A stretch of DNA of 64,000 bases from Flammeovirga pectinis (GCF_003970675.1 NZ_CP034562.1:3880001-3944000); one strand, 5' to 3'; positions 1 to 8,011 are shown, numbered from the stretch's first letter. Notes: generated by a model from the sequence alone, not told the origin. Numbers and translations are program-made.

Positions 1-7
1 CTTCATT

Positions 8-1129
8 CTAATGTGCCTTTAAAATCAGGTAATTAAATTTAGCAGAAATTCTAACCATTACCTTTCTAACTATATATAAAGGTTCTGTACTAGATGTATA
101 GACTGCCACCATTCCATTTGCTCCCATTGGTATAGGAGTCTCACTATTCATTTTAAATTTGACAATATATTTCCCCGGTTTTTGCATCTCTTGATCAATC
201 TTAGGAATAATCCCTGAAGGTAAAAGTTGACCTCTACTTGACGCCCAAATCACATTGTCAACTACACCATGTACAATATGTCCAGGTTTTGTTATAAATG
301 TTATTTCAACTTCATCTCCTTTTTCAATTCTATGTAATTCATTCTGATCAAAAGAAGCGACAATATCTTGCCTATCTTCAACAATTGTCATTACTGCCAT
401 TACAGGTAAAGCCATTGTACCTGGTCTTACTTGTAAGTTAATAATGGTACCATCAATAGGTGCTCTTACAATAGTTTGCTCTAATTCCCATTTTGCTTTT
501 TCGGCTTTTGCCATCAATTCAGCTACAGAAACTTGATTACCATCATATTCTGCTTCAATGCCAATTAATAAAGAGGCTGCTTTAGCATTTAACCTTGCTA
601 ATTCTGCTCTTAATTGTTCTACTGTACTTTCAGCATTTTCTAAATCAAATTTATTCCCTGCCCCATAATCAACAAGATCTTTAAATTGTTGCTTCCGCTT
701 TAATGCTAAATCTAATTGTGTTTGAGCTACTTTTCTTTGCTGAAGTAAAGCATCTAATTCTTTACTTTGTCCTTTAATAGATGCTGCGGCTTTTTCTATT
801 GATGCCTTTATCCCCTCTAATTGAGCTATAAAAGGCTTCTGTTCTATAATAAATAATGTATCTCCTACAGATACTTTTTCTAAGGGTTCTACTCTAATAT
901 CCTGAATTCTTCCTCTTACATTAGTTTTTATTTGTACTGTTTTATTAAATACCCTAACATCATTAGAGGTAGGCATAAAAATATTCATCAGTAGAACTAT
1001 AATAACAATAGCAACAACAGGAATAGTGAATACAATAATTTTATTTGTAGTAGACCAAGTAATTAGTTCATATTTAATAAATACAAGCCAAACAGCTAGA
1101 CTGTAGACTATTAATCCTAATTCGAGCAT
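8..1129 (-). CDS. HlyD-family membrane fusion protein, YiaV/AaeA-like
   Basis: This is a periplasmic adaptor (membrane fusion) subunit of 373 aa, anchored in the inner membrane. Two hydrophobic segments lie at about residues 5-20 and 30-50. A split biotinyl-lipoyl-like domain follows: the first half around VRGRIQDIRVEPLEKVSVGD (about 71-90), then a long Ala/Glu/Lys/Gln-rich coiled-coil hairpin (about 100-215), then the second half with APIDGTIINLQVRPG, and a beta-barrel region to the end. Such proteins normally link an inner-membrane pump to an outer-membrane channel, but no pump gene is next to it. It lies 35 bp downstream of a DUF3302 gene, the same pairing as E. coli yiaW-yiaV. The substrate is unknown. 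The family call is secure; the YiaV assignment rests on the pairing. Confidence 0.85.
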   Translation of the reverse strand: MLELGLIVYSLAVWLVFIKYELITWSTTNKIIVFTIPVVAIVIIVLLMNIFMPTSNDVRVFNKTVQIKTNVRGRIQDIRVEPLEKVSVGDTLFIIEQKPFIAQLEGIKASIEKAAASIKGQSKELDALLQQRKVAQTQLDLALKRKQQFKDLVDYGAGNKFDLENAESTVEQLRAELARLNAKAASLLIGIEAEYDGNQVSVAELMAKAEKAKWELEQTIVRAPIDGTIINLQVRPGTMALPVMAVMTIVEDRQDIVASFDQNELHRIEKGDEVEITFITKPGHIVHGVVDNVIWASSRGQLLPSGIIPKIDQEMQKPGKYIVKFKMNSETPIPMGANGMVAVYTSSTEPLYIVRKVMVRISAKFNYLILKAH

Positions 1130-1164
1130 GAGTTAATTTTTTAGAATGTGATGTAAGTTAATTT

Positions 1165-1581
1165 TTAAGTTAAAGAGGCTTCTCCGTCTGAATTTTTTGG
1201 CTTTGCTTTCTCTACATGATCAACAATATGATCTGGGTCTTTTATTGTTGTTACATACATATGGCTTGGTCTTGTATAAGCCCATATTAAGGCAATTGGC
1301 CATAACAAACCTCCAAATAATAATGATAATAAACAGACCATGTGAATGGCATCTGCTTGTGGATGGTTTCTTTCTTTAGCAATCTCTTCTGGTATGACAT
1401 GTAATTTCCAAAATACAGTTAGAAATACTGGCGGCAAAATAATTAATACCACCCAAGACATTACCTCTGCAATGGTATCGGTGTGCCCATGCCCTCCACC
1501 CGATTCTTCATTACCAAAACAAAACGTTGAGAGTAATAAAAAGAGAGATAGAAAATAAAGTGTTAGCTTCTTAATTTTCAT
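1165..1581 (-). CDS. DUF3302 inner-membrane protein, YiaW-like
   Basis: This is a 138-aa membrane protein. It starts with a cleavable-looking signal (residues 1-23, ending TFCFG), followed by a His/Gly-rich GGGHGHTDT stretch and two hydrophobic segments (about 38-60 and 78-102). Between them is a charged loop with IPEEIAKERNHPQADAI, typical of DUF3302 proteins such as E. coli YiaW. It is the first gene of a two-gene unit with the HlyD-type adaptor downstream. The biochemical role is not known; a small partner subunit of the adaptor is a reasonable inference. The His-rich stretch could bind metal, but that is speculation. Confidence 0.8.
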   Translation of the reverse strand: MKIKKLTLYFLSLFLLLSTFCFGNEESGGGHGHTDTIAEVMSWVVLIILPPVFLTVFWKLHVIPEEIAKERNHPQADAIHMVCLLSLLFGGLLWPIALIWAYTRPSHMYVTTIKDPDHIVDHVEKAKPKNSDGEASLT

Positions 1582-1767
1582 AACAATATGATATGTAGAT
1601 TATTTTGTGAGATGTATTTTCTGATACAGTTTTTGGATTAATAAATTATACAAGATGAATGATAGTAGTATTATAACCGAGTTTTATTCTTTAATTAAGT
1701 AAATCATTGCATTTTATAATCCAATCAAAACTTGTTTTGTAAATTGTACGCAGATAAAATACTTAAT

Positions 1768-2505
1768 ATGAAAACATACGGATTAATTGGATACCCATTA
1801 GGGCATTCATTCTCAAAGAAATATTTTACAGAGAAATACCAAAAAGAAGGTATTGAAGGATGTCAATATGAACTATTCGAATTAGAACAAATTGATATTT
1901 TTGCTGACCTCTTATCAAATAAATCATTAAGTGGAATAAATGTAACTATCCCATATAAAGAATTAGTTATACCCTTTTTAGATCGTTTAGATCCAAATAC
2001 AGCTGGCAAAATTGGAGCTGTCAATGTGATTAAATTTGAAGAAGACGGCACTTTAACAGGCTATAATTCAGACTATTTCGGATTTAAAGTATCACTAGAA
2101 AAGTTTATCCCTAATACAAACTTTAAAGCTTTAGTTTTAGGTACAGGTGGAGCTTCGAAAGCAATTAAAGTTGCTTTATCAGATTTAAATATTCCCTTTA
2201 AATCTGTTTCTAGAAATAGTACAGAAAATAGTATTGCCTATTCTGATATTGATGAGGAATTATATGCCTCTCATACCTTAATTATAAATACTACTCCATT
2301 AGGAATGCACCCAAACGAAGGTATTGCACCTAAATTACCTTATGATAAAACAACAGAAAATCATTATTTCTTTGATGTAGTATATAATCCAGAAATAACT
2401 GAATTTATGAAATTAGGGGTTGAAAATGGAGGTAATGCTAAAAATGGGCATGAAATGCTTATTGGACAAGCCGAAGCTTCATGGGAAATTTGGAATCAAA
2501 AGTAA
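1768..2505 (+). CDS. aroE: Shikimate dehydrogenase
   Basis: The enzyme reduces 3-dehydroshikimate to shikimate with NADPH in the aromatic amino-acid pathway (cytosol). Visible motifs are the shikimate-binding SFS (residues 14-16), NVTIPYKE with catalytic Lys64, GYNSD with catalytic Asp102, and the nucleotide-binding turn GTGGA at 125-129. The C-terminal GHEMLIGQAE is the family's closing motif. An in-frame ATG exists 36 bp upstream, but the start at 1768 gives MKTYGLIGYPLGHS, the usual N-terminus, and a normal length of 245 aa. The gene stands alone and ends at a strong hairpin shared with the convergent MazG-type gene. Confidence 0.95.
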   Translation: MKTYGLIGYPLGHSFSKKYFTEKYQKEGIEGCQYELFELEQIDIFADLLSNKSLSGINVTIPYKELVIPFLDRLDPNTAGKIGAVNVIKFEEDGTLTGYNSDYFGFKVSLEKFIPNTNFKALVLGTGGASKAIKVALSDLNIPFKSVSRNSTENSIAYSDIDEELYASHTLIINTTPLGMHPNEGIAPKLPYDKTTENHYFFDVVYNPEITEFMKLGVENGGNAKNGHEMLIGQAEASWEIWNQK

Positions 2506-2524
2506 ATCAACCTTCTTATAATAG

Positions 2525-2566
2525 AATAATCCCCTTTACAGATTAGAATTTGTAAAGGGGATTATT
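2525..2566. terminator. Bidirectional terminator between aroE and mazG-like gene
   Basis: A perfect 16-bp inverted repeat (2525-2540 and 2551-2566, with the core CCCCTTTACA) has a 10-nt loop. It sits 19 bp past the aroE stop and just before the end of the convergent gene, so it can serve both transcripts. There is no long U tract, so it may work partly as a 3'-end stabiliser. Confidence 0.75.
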
Positions 2567-2583
2567 ACGTATTTACGACTGAT

Positions 2584-2910
2584 TTATTTCAGTTTTTCAT
2601 TATTCTTATGCCTATCAGCATCACGAATAGACTTCTTTTCTAAGTTTTTATGTAGTGCTTCTGTTAAATTTATACCCGTTTGATTGGCTAAACATACAAG
2701 TACAAAGAGAACATCTGCCATTTCATCTCCTAAATCTACCTCTTCATCACTTTTCTTAAAGGATTGCTCTCCATATTGTCTTGACATAATACGAGCAACT
2801 TCTCCTACTTCTTCCATTAAAATTGCTGTATTTGTCAGTTCGTTAAAATAACGAACGCCTGTAGTATTGATCCATTTATCAACTACTTTTTGTACTTCGT
2901 CTAGTGTCAT
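2584..2910 (-). CDS. MazG-like nucleotide pyrophosphohydrolase
   Basis: This 108-aa all-helical protein carries the MazG metal-binding signature: EEVGE (Glu33, Glu34, Glu37) and EMADVLF (Glu63, Asp66). Members hydrolyse (d)NTPs to monophosphates and pyrophosphate, often as house-cleaning enzymes. The single-domain length matches the short MazG-like/iMazG group rather than the two-domain E. coli MazG. It lies downstream of the micro-gene array on the same strand, but a terminator (2991-3009) separates them, so it is probably transcribed on its own. The substrate cannot be read from the sequence. Confidence 0.85.
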   Translation of the reverse strand: MTLDEVQKVVDKWINTTGVRYFNELTNTAILMEEVGEVARIMSRQYGEQSFKKSDEEVDLGDEMADVLFVLVCLANQTGINLTEALHKNLEKKSIRDADRHKNNEKLK

Positions 2911-2990
2911 TTGATAAGTTATATTGATTGAAGTAGCAAAGCTATACTTAAATAGGTAATATTTTATATCGTCTAAAAAAATTTGGGCAT

Positions 2991-3009
2991 AAAAAAAGCC
3001 CTCATGGGC
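2991..3009 (-). terminator. Intrinsic terminator of the micro-gene array
   Basis: Read on the minus strand this is GCCCATGAGGGC followed by seven T residues: a 4-bp GC-only stem, a tetraloop and a U tract. A second hairpin with an 8-bp stem (3035-3042 and 3050-3057) lies just upstream. Together they give the micro-gene transcript a clear 3' end before the MazG-like gene. Confidence 0.7.
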
Positions 3010-3066
3010 ATCACTGTCTTAATTTTATATACATGACTTTCTACTTTTTAGAAAGTCGGGAATGTT

Positions 3067-3198
3067 CTAAGCAGAACGCTTAACATTACCCTTTATCTCT
3101 TTTGAGATTACTTCTTTTGTTTTCTTCTGATCTACTGCGATCATAACTGGAAAACCTGTTGCTGTCATTGTGACAATCATTTTTTTATTATTTTTCAT
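3067..3198 (-). CDS. Micro-gene A: 43-aa peptide, divergent last member of the tandem array
   Basis: The reading frame from ATG (3198) to TAG encodes 43 aa. It contains MIVTMTATGFPVMI, clearly homologous to the core of the three 24-aa peptides upstream, then continues with a Lys-rich tail (VDQKKTKEVISKEIKGNVKR). The core aligns with the other copies through synonymous changes (ATT/ATC, GTC/GTA, ACA/ACG, GGT/GGC) and Val/Ile swaps, as expected for a translated sequence. It has no signal peptide and no known domain I recognise. It is the promoter-distal member, followed by a hairpin and terminator. The function is unknown. Confidence 0.6.
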   Translation of the reverse strand: MKNNKKMIVTMTATGFPVMIAVDQKKTKEVISKEIKGNVKRSA

Positions 3199-3208
3199 AT
3201 TTCTTAAT

Positions 3209-3283
3209 TTATTTTGATGTTTTAATTACGATTGGAAAGCCTGTTGCTGTCATCGTTACGATTGTGTTTTCTCTGTTTTTCAT
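3209..3283 (-). CDS. Micro-gene B: 24-aa peptide of the tandem array
   Basis: ATG (3283) to TAA encodes 24 aa: MKNRENT, then the core IVTMTATGFPIVI, then KTSK. The peptide is identical to that of micro-gene C. An A/T-rich leader reading AAATTTAAGACA stands directly before the ATG and recurs before copy D. The peptide has basic ends and a hydrophobic Thr/Ile/Val middle with a central Gly-Phe-Pro. It is too short for a folded enzyme. It could be a signalling peptide, a membrane-active peptide or the precursor of a modified peptide; none can be chosen from the sequence. Confidence 0.6.
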   Translation of the reverse strand: MKNRENTIVTMTATGFPIVIKTSK

Positions 3284-3299
3284 TGTCTTAAATTTTTAA

Positions 3300-3374
3300 T
3301 TATTTTGATGTTTTAATTACGATTGGAAAGCCTGTTGCTGTCATCGTTACGATTGTGTTTTCTCTGTTTTTCAT
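3300..3374 (-). CDS. Micro-gene C: 24-aa peptide of the tandem array
   Basis: ATG (3374) to TAA encodes the same 24-aa peptide as micro-gene B, with core IVTMTATGFPIVI. The start lies 91 bp from that of B and 92 bp from that of D, so the array has a regular period. The leader before the ATG (AAATTTAAGAAATT) is a variant of that before B and D. The three 24-aa copies are nearly identical in DNA, which points to recent duplication or gene conversion. Confidence 0.6.
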   Translation of the reverse strand: MKNRENTIVTMTATGFPIVIKTSK

Positions 3375-3391
3375 AATTTCTTAAATTTTAA

Positions 3392-3466
3392 TTATTTAGT
3401 TGTTTTAATTACAATTGGAAAGCCTGTTGCTGTCATTGTTACGATTGTGTTTTCTTTGTTTTTCAT
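3392..3466 (-). CDS. Micro-gene D: 24-aa peptide, first (promoter-proximal) member of the array
   Basis: ATG (3466) to TAA encodes MKNKENT, the core IVTMTATGFPIVI and KTTK. Compared with B and C the codon differences give Lys for Arg and Thr for Ser, plus silent changes (ACA/ACG, ATT/ATC). This pattern supports real coding rather than chance open frames. The first 43 bp upstream are A/T-rich and contain the repeated leader sequence. No partner enzyme, transporter or immunity gene is visible within several kilobases. Confidence 0.6.
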   Translation of the reverse strand: MKNKENTIVTMTATGFPIVIKTTK

Positions 3467-3772
3467 TGTCTTAAATTTTAATATTTAAATTTTGTTTTCA
3501 TTATTATTACACGACAAAGGTGGGATAAAGTTTCGAATTATTATAGGGCATTTATACAATTAAAGTCAAAATGAACAAAATATTAAAAGAGTACATTTAT
3601 ACACTTTATTATATTTTATTCTGTTTCGACTTTGTTTTTTGATATAAAAGTATGGAAGTGTATTTACATCTTTTCTTAGAACATCATAAGTGTCTAAGGA
3701 TACACTTCTAAAAATCTTTTATATTAAATAATTGTTAAAGATTTTATTTATTTGAATCGGGTATAATTTCAT
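3467..3772. other. Intergenic region upstream of the micro-gene array
   Basis: The 306 bp hold no gene I can support. They are very AT-rich. One structured element is visible: GAAGTGTAT at 3655-3663 pairs with ATACACTTC at 3700-3708, enclosing a second inverted repeat (TTAGA 3676-3680, TCTAA 3693-3697). It could be the 3' end structure of the YbjT-like gene or a control element for the array; there is no U tract on either side. Confidence 0.5.
3515..3522 (-). promoter_or_regulatory. Possible -7 element for the micro-gene array
   Basis: Read on the minus strand this is CACCTTTG, one mismatch from the Bacteroidota -7 consensus TAnnTTTG. It would place transcription start about 40-45 nt upstream of micro-gene D. 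I see no convincing -33 element at the usual spacing, so this is weak. Confidence 0.3.
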
Positions 3773-5227
3773 CTATTTCGTTGATTTAAAAGCCAATATA
3801 TTCTTAGCCATATTAGGGAAAACAAACAAATGAAAAGGAAAAACTATATACCAATACAACCTCCCCCAAATACCCAGAGGTCTGAATGTTGCTTTTTGTT
3901 CTAGCCACTGTACTCCATTCTTATTTTTGATTCGGAATTCTAACCAAGCTTCTCCCGGTAATTTCATTTCGGCAAATAATAATAACCGTTGATGTTTTTT
4001 ATCAGCGAGAATAACTCTCCAAAAATCTAAAGCTTCTCCAGTCTTCAACTCTGTTGGGCTTCTTCGTCCTCTTCTTAAACCAACTCCCCCCACCATCTTA
4101 TCCATTACACCTCTAATTCTCCATAGCCATGTTCCATAATACCAACCTCTATCACCACCAATTGCCCAAATATTATCAATAACCTCAGTAATTGGACGCT
4201 CAAATTTAAAACGTCGGATATCAACAAAGCAGCCATGTTTAGGAACTTGAATTAAATCTAAAAAGTCTTCCCGGATTGGTCCTATTATAGATTCCTTCCA
4301 ACTAGAAACTACTTCATTTTGAGCAATTCGCTGAAAAGCCATATCCAAGGCTTCTTCGTAAGAATATAACTTCACTGGTACGATATCTTGAATATCACTG
4401 TTTTCACAAATTACCTCATTCCCCATACTTTCTACCAAACTTCTAGCTAGAGTATAAGTAGTTGATGTTACAAAATAAAGCCAATAAGAAGATAGGTTTG
4501 GTGTAAATACTGGTACTACAAAAATCTTTCTATATAAATTTCTAGCCTTCGCAAAACGAAGTAGCATCTGTTTATAATCTAAAACATCTTTACCTCCAAT
4601 ATCAAATACTTTATTATAAGCTTCTTCTTTATGAATTACTCCTGTGAGATAATCCATCACATTTCTAATAGAAATTGGCTGACATCTTGTTTTTAGCCAC
4701 TTTGGAGCAATCATTACAGGTAATTTCTCTACTAAATCTCTGATAATCTCAAAAGATGCACTTCCAGAACCAATAATAATTGCTGCTCTTAATACTGTTA
4801 ATGGAACTCCTGACTCTCTTAATCTATCTTCTACAGATAATCTTGATTTTAAATGCCTAGAAAGTTGCTTAGAATTAGCAATTCCCCCAAGATATATGGT
4901 TTGTTGGCAGAGAGTAGTTTTTATATAATCCCTAAAGTTAGTAGCTGCCTTTTCTTCCAGCGTCTCAAAAGAAGAGAACGAATTACTCATGGAATGAACT
5001 AGATAATATGCTAAGTCTATATCTTGAGGCAAATTATTAAGCGATTTACTGTCTAATAAATCCCCTTTTACAACAGTGACATTACTTAGAAAAGATTCAT
5101 CAAAATCTTCATAATCAAATCTTCTTGGATCTCTACATACACAAACTATATGATGCCCCTTTTTAACGAGTAATGGTAATAATCGTCTACCAATATATCC
5201 TGTCGATCCTGTAAGTAAAATTTTCAT
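3773..5227 (-). CDS. SDR-type NAD(P)-binding protein with C-terminal DUF2867, YbjT-like
   Basis: The protein has 484 aa. The N-terminal 300 or so residues form an atypical short-chain dehydrogenase fold: LLTGSTGYIGRRLLPLL with the Gly7-Gly10-Gly13 turn, then acidic CRDPRRFDYED and the strand around DIDLAYYLVHSM. The C-terminal third is a DUF2867 domain with the aromatic RGWYYGTWLWRIRGVMDK and GEALDFWRV. This two-domain layout is that of E. coli YbjT; the substrate is not established. An ATG 36 bp upstream is in frame, but the start at 5227 puts the nucleotide-binding strand at residue 2, as is normal. It is divergent from the MoxR operon. Confidence 0.85.
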   Translation of the reverse strand: MKILLTGSTGYIGRRLLPLLVKKGHHIVCVCRDPRRFDYEDFDESFLSNVTVVKGDLLDSKSLNNLPQDIDLAYYLVHSMSNSFSSFETLEEKAATNFRDYIKTTLCQQTIYLGGIANSKQLSRHLKSRLSVEDRLRESGVPLTVLRAAIIIGSGSASFEIIRDLVEKLPVMIAPKWLKTRCQPISIRNVMDYLTGVIHKEEAYNKVFDIGGKDVLDYKQMLLRFAKARNLYRKIFVVPVFTPNLSSYWLYFVTSTTYTLARSLVESMGNEVICENSDIQDIVPVKLYSYEEALDMAFQRIAQNEVVSSWKESIIGPIREDFLDLIQVPKHGCFVDIRRFKFERPITEVIDNIWAIGGDRGWYYGTWLWRIRGVMDKMVGGVGLRRGRRSPTELKTGEALDFWRVILADKKHQRLLLFAEMKLPGEAWLEFRIKNKNGVQWLEQKATFRPLGIWGRLYWYIVFPFHLFVFPNMAKNILAFKSTK

Positions 5228-5591
5228 AAGATTGCTTTTTGGGTATAAAAGATTGAAGTACAAATAATGAAGACATTAACTTAAAAGTAAAATAACAACA
5301 AATAATAAGCATAAATTGTTACGCTTCTCTTAATTATAGAATATCATTCTATTGTATAACACTACTTTTAAATCTAAATTTATATATATAGGTAAATCTC
5401 TTAGTTATTAAGATTAGGTACTACTCTCATCAATCCACCTAGTTTTATAAATAAATTTATCTTTCAAACATTTATTAAGAGTTTTGAACAAACAAAATTA
5501 GTATAAACGCGTTAATATTGTTTGATAACAAACAAATTAAGAAGTGCAATTTCTATAAAACTCATTTATATATAAAAATAATATTACTACC
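5228..5591. other. Divergent intergenic region between ybjT-like gene and MoxR operon
   Basis: The 364 bp must contain the promoters of both flanking units, but I find no clean TAnnTTTG element. A short perfect inverted repeat, TTGTTTG-ataa-CAAACAA (5518-5535), lies 57 bp before the moxR start and could be an operator or a leader hairpin. Nothing else is recognisable. Confidence 0.4.
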
Positions 5592-6563
5592 GTGTCAGCA
5601 TTAGAATCAATAAAAAAATTACAAGATCAGATCTCTAAATCAATTATAGGTCAAGAACAAGTTGTTAATCGCATTATTGCTTGTCTTATTTCAGATGGTA
5701 ACCTTTTATTAGAAGGGCTTCCTGGATTAGCAAAAACAAGAGCAATTAATAGTTTAGCACAAAATATGGATTTGGGGTTGAGTAGAGTTCAATTTACTCC
5801 CGATCTACTTCCTTCAGATATTACAGGTACAGAAATATATCAAAGTACAGGAGAAGAAAATTTCATTTTTCAGAAAGGACCTATTTTCAATAATTTGATT
5901 TTGGCCGATGAAATTAACCGTGCTCCTGCTAAAGTTCAATCTGCATTATTAGAAGCAATGCAAGAACGCCAAGTTACTGTTGCTGGTACTACGTATAAGT
6001 TACCTCAACCTTTCTTTGTAATGGCTACGCAAAACCCAATAGAGCAAGAAGGTACATATCCTTTACCTGAAGCACAGATGGATAGATTTTTAATGCATGT
6101 TATTGTAAATTATCCATCTGAAGCAGCAGAACTAGAAGTTTTAAGATTGGTTAGAAACGAGGAAAAAGCAGAAAGCAAAAAAGAAAAGAAAGAAGTTCAA
6201 AAGCTTCCTAAAGAAATTGTTTTTGATGCTCGTGCTGAAGTACAAGAAGTTCATGTTTCCGAAGCTATCGAAAAATATATTGTTGCACTTGTTTACGCTA
6301 CAAGAACACCTGAGAAATATAGCGAAGATTTAGCAAAATGGATTGATGTTGGTTGCTCTCCTCGTGCTACCATTGCTCTTGATAAAGTTGCTAGAGTTCA
6401 AGCTTGGTTAAACGGTAGAGATTTTGTAAAACCAGAAGATATTCAAGCAGTAATAAAAGACATTTTTAGACACAGAATTGTAACAAGTTTTGAGGCAAAT
6501 GCTTTAGGTATTACCAAAGAGCAAATTATTGATGAGTTAATTAGTAAAGTAGCTGTAGCTTAA
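5592..6563 (+). CDS. MoxR-family AAA+ ATPase
   Basis: This is a 323-aa cytosolic AAA+ ATPase of the MoxR clade, thought to remodel vWA-domain partner proteins. The Walker A motif is GLPGLAKT (42-49), Walker B is LILADEINRA with Asp106/Glu107, and the sensor region ATQNPIEQEGTYPLPEAQMDRF follows. It starts with GTG, and the N-terminus (MSALESIKKLQDQIS) is of normal length. It is the first gene of a tight six-gene operon (DUF58, DUF4381-like, BatA, BatB/C, BatD), the classic MoxR-Bat arrangement of Bacteroidota. Confidence 0.95.
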   Translation: MSALESIKKLQDQISKSIIGQEQVVNRIIACLISDGNLLLEGLPGLAKTRAINSLAQNMDLGLSRVQFTPDLLPSDITGTEIYQSTGEENFIFQKGPIFNNLILADEINRAPAKVQSALLEAMQERQVTVAGTTYKLPQPFFVMATQNPIEQEGTYPLPEAQMDRFLMHVIVNYPSEAAELEVLRLVRNEEKAESKKEKKEVQKLPKEIVFDARAEVQEVHVSEAIEKYIVALVYATRTPEKYSEDLAKWIDVGCSPRATIALDKVARVQAWLNGRDFVKPEDIQAVIKDIFRHRIVTSFEANALGITKEQIIDELISKVAVA

Positions 6564-6573
6564 TTTCAAGACC

Positions 6574-7506
6574 ATGAGCAATACTAAAAATGAAAATTCT
6601 GAGTCGGCTTATGTTACCTTAAAAGAGTTACACGGTTTACAATTTGAAGCCTCTGGATTTAGCTTCTTACCCAAATATAAAGTACAGTCTTTATTGGCGG
6701 GTAGACATAAGTCTGCCATGAGAGGTAGAGGTTTAGACTTTAAAGAGGTAAGACAATATGTACCTGGAGATGATATCAGAAATATTGACTGGAAAGTTAC
6801 AGCTCGAACTCAAAAGACGCATACAAAGGTTTTTTCTGAAGAAAGAGAACGTCCTGTTTTATTGGTTGTAGATCAGTCTTCCTCTATGTTTTTTGGTACT
6901 CAAGAGTATTTAAAATCAACAATATCAGCTCAATTGGCTGCTTTAGGTGCTTGGAGAACTGTAGATATTGGAGATCGGGTTGGGGCATTTGTATTTAACG
7001 ATACAGAATATAAAAATATTCATCCGCAGAGAAGTACAACAGCTATTTTATCGATGCTAAAAACTATTGAAGTTTTTAATAATCAATTGAATGCTAACCA
7101 ACCTCCTAAATCAAAAAGTCTAATTCTAGATAATGTTTTATCTAAGGTTAGAAGTACTGTAACTCATGATTATTTAGTAATAATTATGTCAGACCTGAGA
7201 GGAATAACAGATAAATCGATACATCACATCTTCAATTTAAAAAGACAAAACGATGTAATCATTTTTCATATTGAAGATGAATGGGAAAAGGAATTACCAT
7301 TAAGAGCTTTATCAATTTCTAATAGTGATAAACAAGTATCAATTGCCTCTGGTATGAAAAAGACACATGCAAAGTTTCAAAAAGTATTTGCTTCAGAAAA
7401 AGAAATGCTAAATGATCAATTTGCTGAGTATGGTATTCCAATGTTGACTTTCAACACCTCTCAAAAAGCAAGTACTCAGATGAGAGACGCATTAAAAGAT
7501 CAATAA
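6574..7506 (+). CDS. DUF58 domain protein (MoxR-associated)
   Basis: This is a 310-aa soluble protein. The DUF58 core lies at about residues 50-95 (GLDFKEVRQYVPGDDIRNID), followed by a vWA-like strand with the metal-site-like DQSSSM beginning at Asp100. DUF58 proteins are regular partners of MoxR ATPases. The gene starts 10 bp after moxR and ends one base before the next start. A paralogue is encoded at 58925-59797 in the second cluster. Confidence 0.9.
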   Translation: MSNTKNENSESAYVTLKELHGLQFEASGFSFLPKYKVQSLLAGRHKSAMRGRGLDFKEVRQYVPGDDIRNIDWKVTARTQKTHTKVFSEERERPVLLVVDQSSSMFFGTQEYLKSTISAQLAALGAWRTVDIGDRVGAFVFNDTEYKNIHPQRSTTAILSMLKTIEVFNNQLNANQPPKSKSLILDNVLSKVRSTVTHDYLVIIMSDLRGITDKSIHHIFNLKRQNDVIIFHIEDEWEKELPLRALSISNSDKQVSIASGMKKTHAKFQKVFASEKEMLNDQFAEYGIPMLTFNTSQKASTQMRDALKDQ

Positions 7507-7507
7507 A

Positions 7508-8011
7508 ATGGCACTTCAAGATTCCCTTCAAATATTAAAAGATTCAACTCAATTAGCTAGTGAGGTTTTAGATTTCATTCCGCCAGAACAAGTTGATATG
7601 AGTCCTTCTGCACCGGGTTGGTATTTACTCGGAGGCACAATAATTTTGGTCTTTATAATAGTAATGATTCGTCAATATGTTCATTATTTACAAAACAAAT
7701 ACAGACGCACAGCTATTCAAGAAATTAATACTGTTTTAAAAGAAAATCCCTCGTTACAAGAGCAAGTATATAAAATAAATATAGCCTTAAAAAGAGTAGC
7801 TATTACAACCTTTGATCGTTCTATAGTTGCTCACTTAAGTGGAGACGAATGGATTAACTTCTTAAACGAACATACAAAGCAAAAATTATTTAAAGATAAA
7901 GAAGCTGATTTACTTATTAATGGTGCTTACATGAAAGCATCAGAAAGCACTAATTCTACGCTATCTTCTTTAGGGCAATTATCAATAAAATGGATTAAAA
8001 ATCATGTATGA
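7508..8011 (+). CDS. DUF4381-like membrane protein of the Bat operon
   Basis: This 167-aa protein has one transmembrane segment (about 37-57, around LLGGTIILVFIIVMIRQY) with a short N-terminal part and a helical cytosolic C-terminal domain containing FDRSIVAHLSGDEWINFLNEH. This is the layout of the small DUF4381 proteins found between DUF58 and BatA genes. It overlaps the next gene by 8 bp, implying translational coupling. Its likely role is to anchor or organise the vWA complex (inference from context). Confidence 0.75.
   Translation: MALQDSLQILKDSTQLASEVLDFIPPEQVDMSPSAPGWYLLGGTIILVFIIVMIRQYVHYLQNKYRRTAIQEINTVLKENPSLQEQVYKINIALKRVAITTFDRSIVAHLSGDEWINFLNEHTKQKLFKDKEADLLINGAYMKASESTNSTLSSLGQLSIKWIKNHV

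Noticed and set aside
1732-1767. Upstream in-frame start for aroE
   Set aside because: It would add 12 residues before the conserved nucleotide-fold start; the ATG at 1768 gives the normal enzyme.
3200-3480. Regular repeats of about 91 bp that could be read as a CRISPR array
   Set aside because: The whole unit is repeated, including the part where spacers would lie, the repeats are far too long, no cas gene is present, and the copies keep an open frame with mostly silent changes.
5583-5591. Nine-base complementarity between the moxR start region (ATTACTACC) and the core of the 21 kb candidate RNA
   Set aside because: A nine-base match is expected by chance about once in a window of this size, and the second candidate RNA does not extend it. 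Not evidence of regulation.
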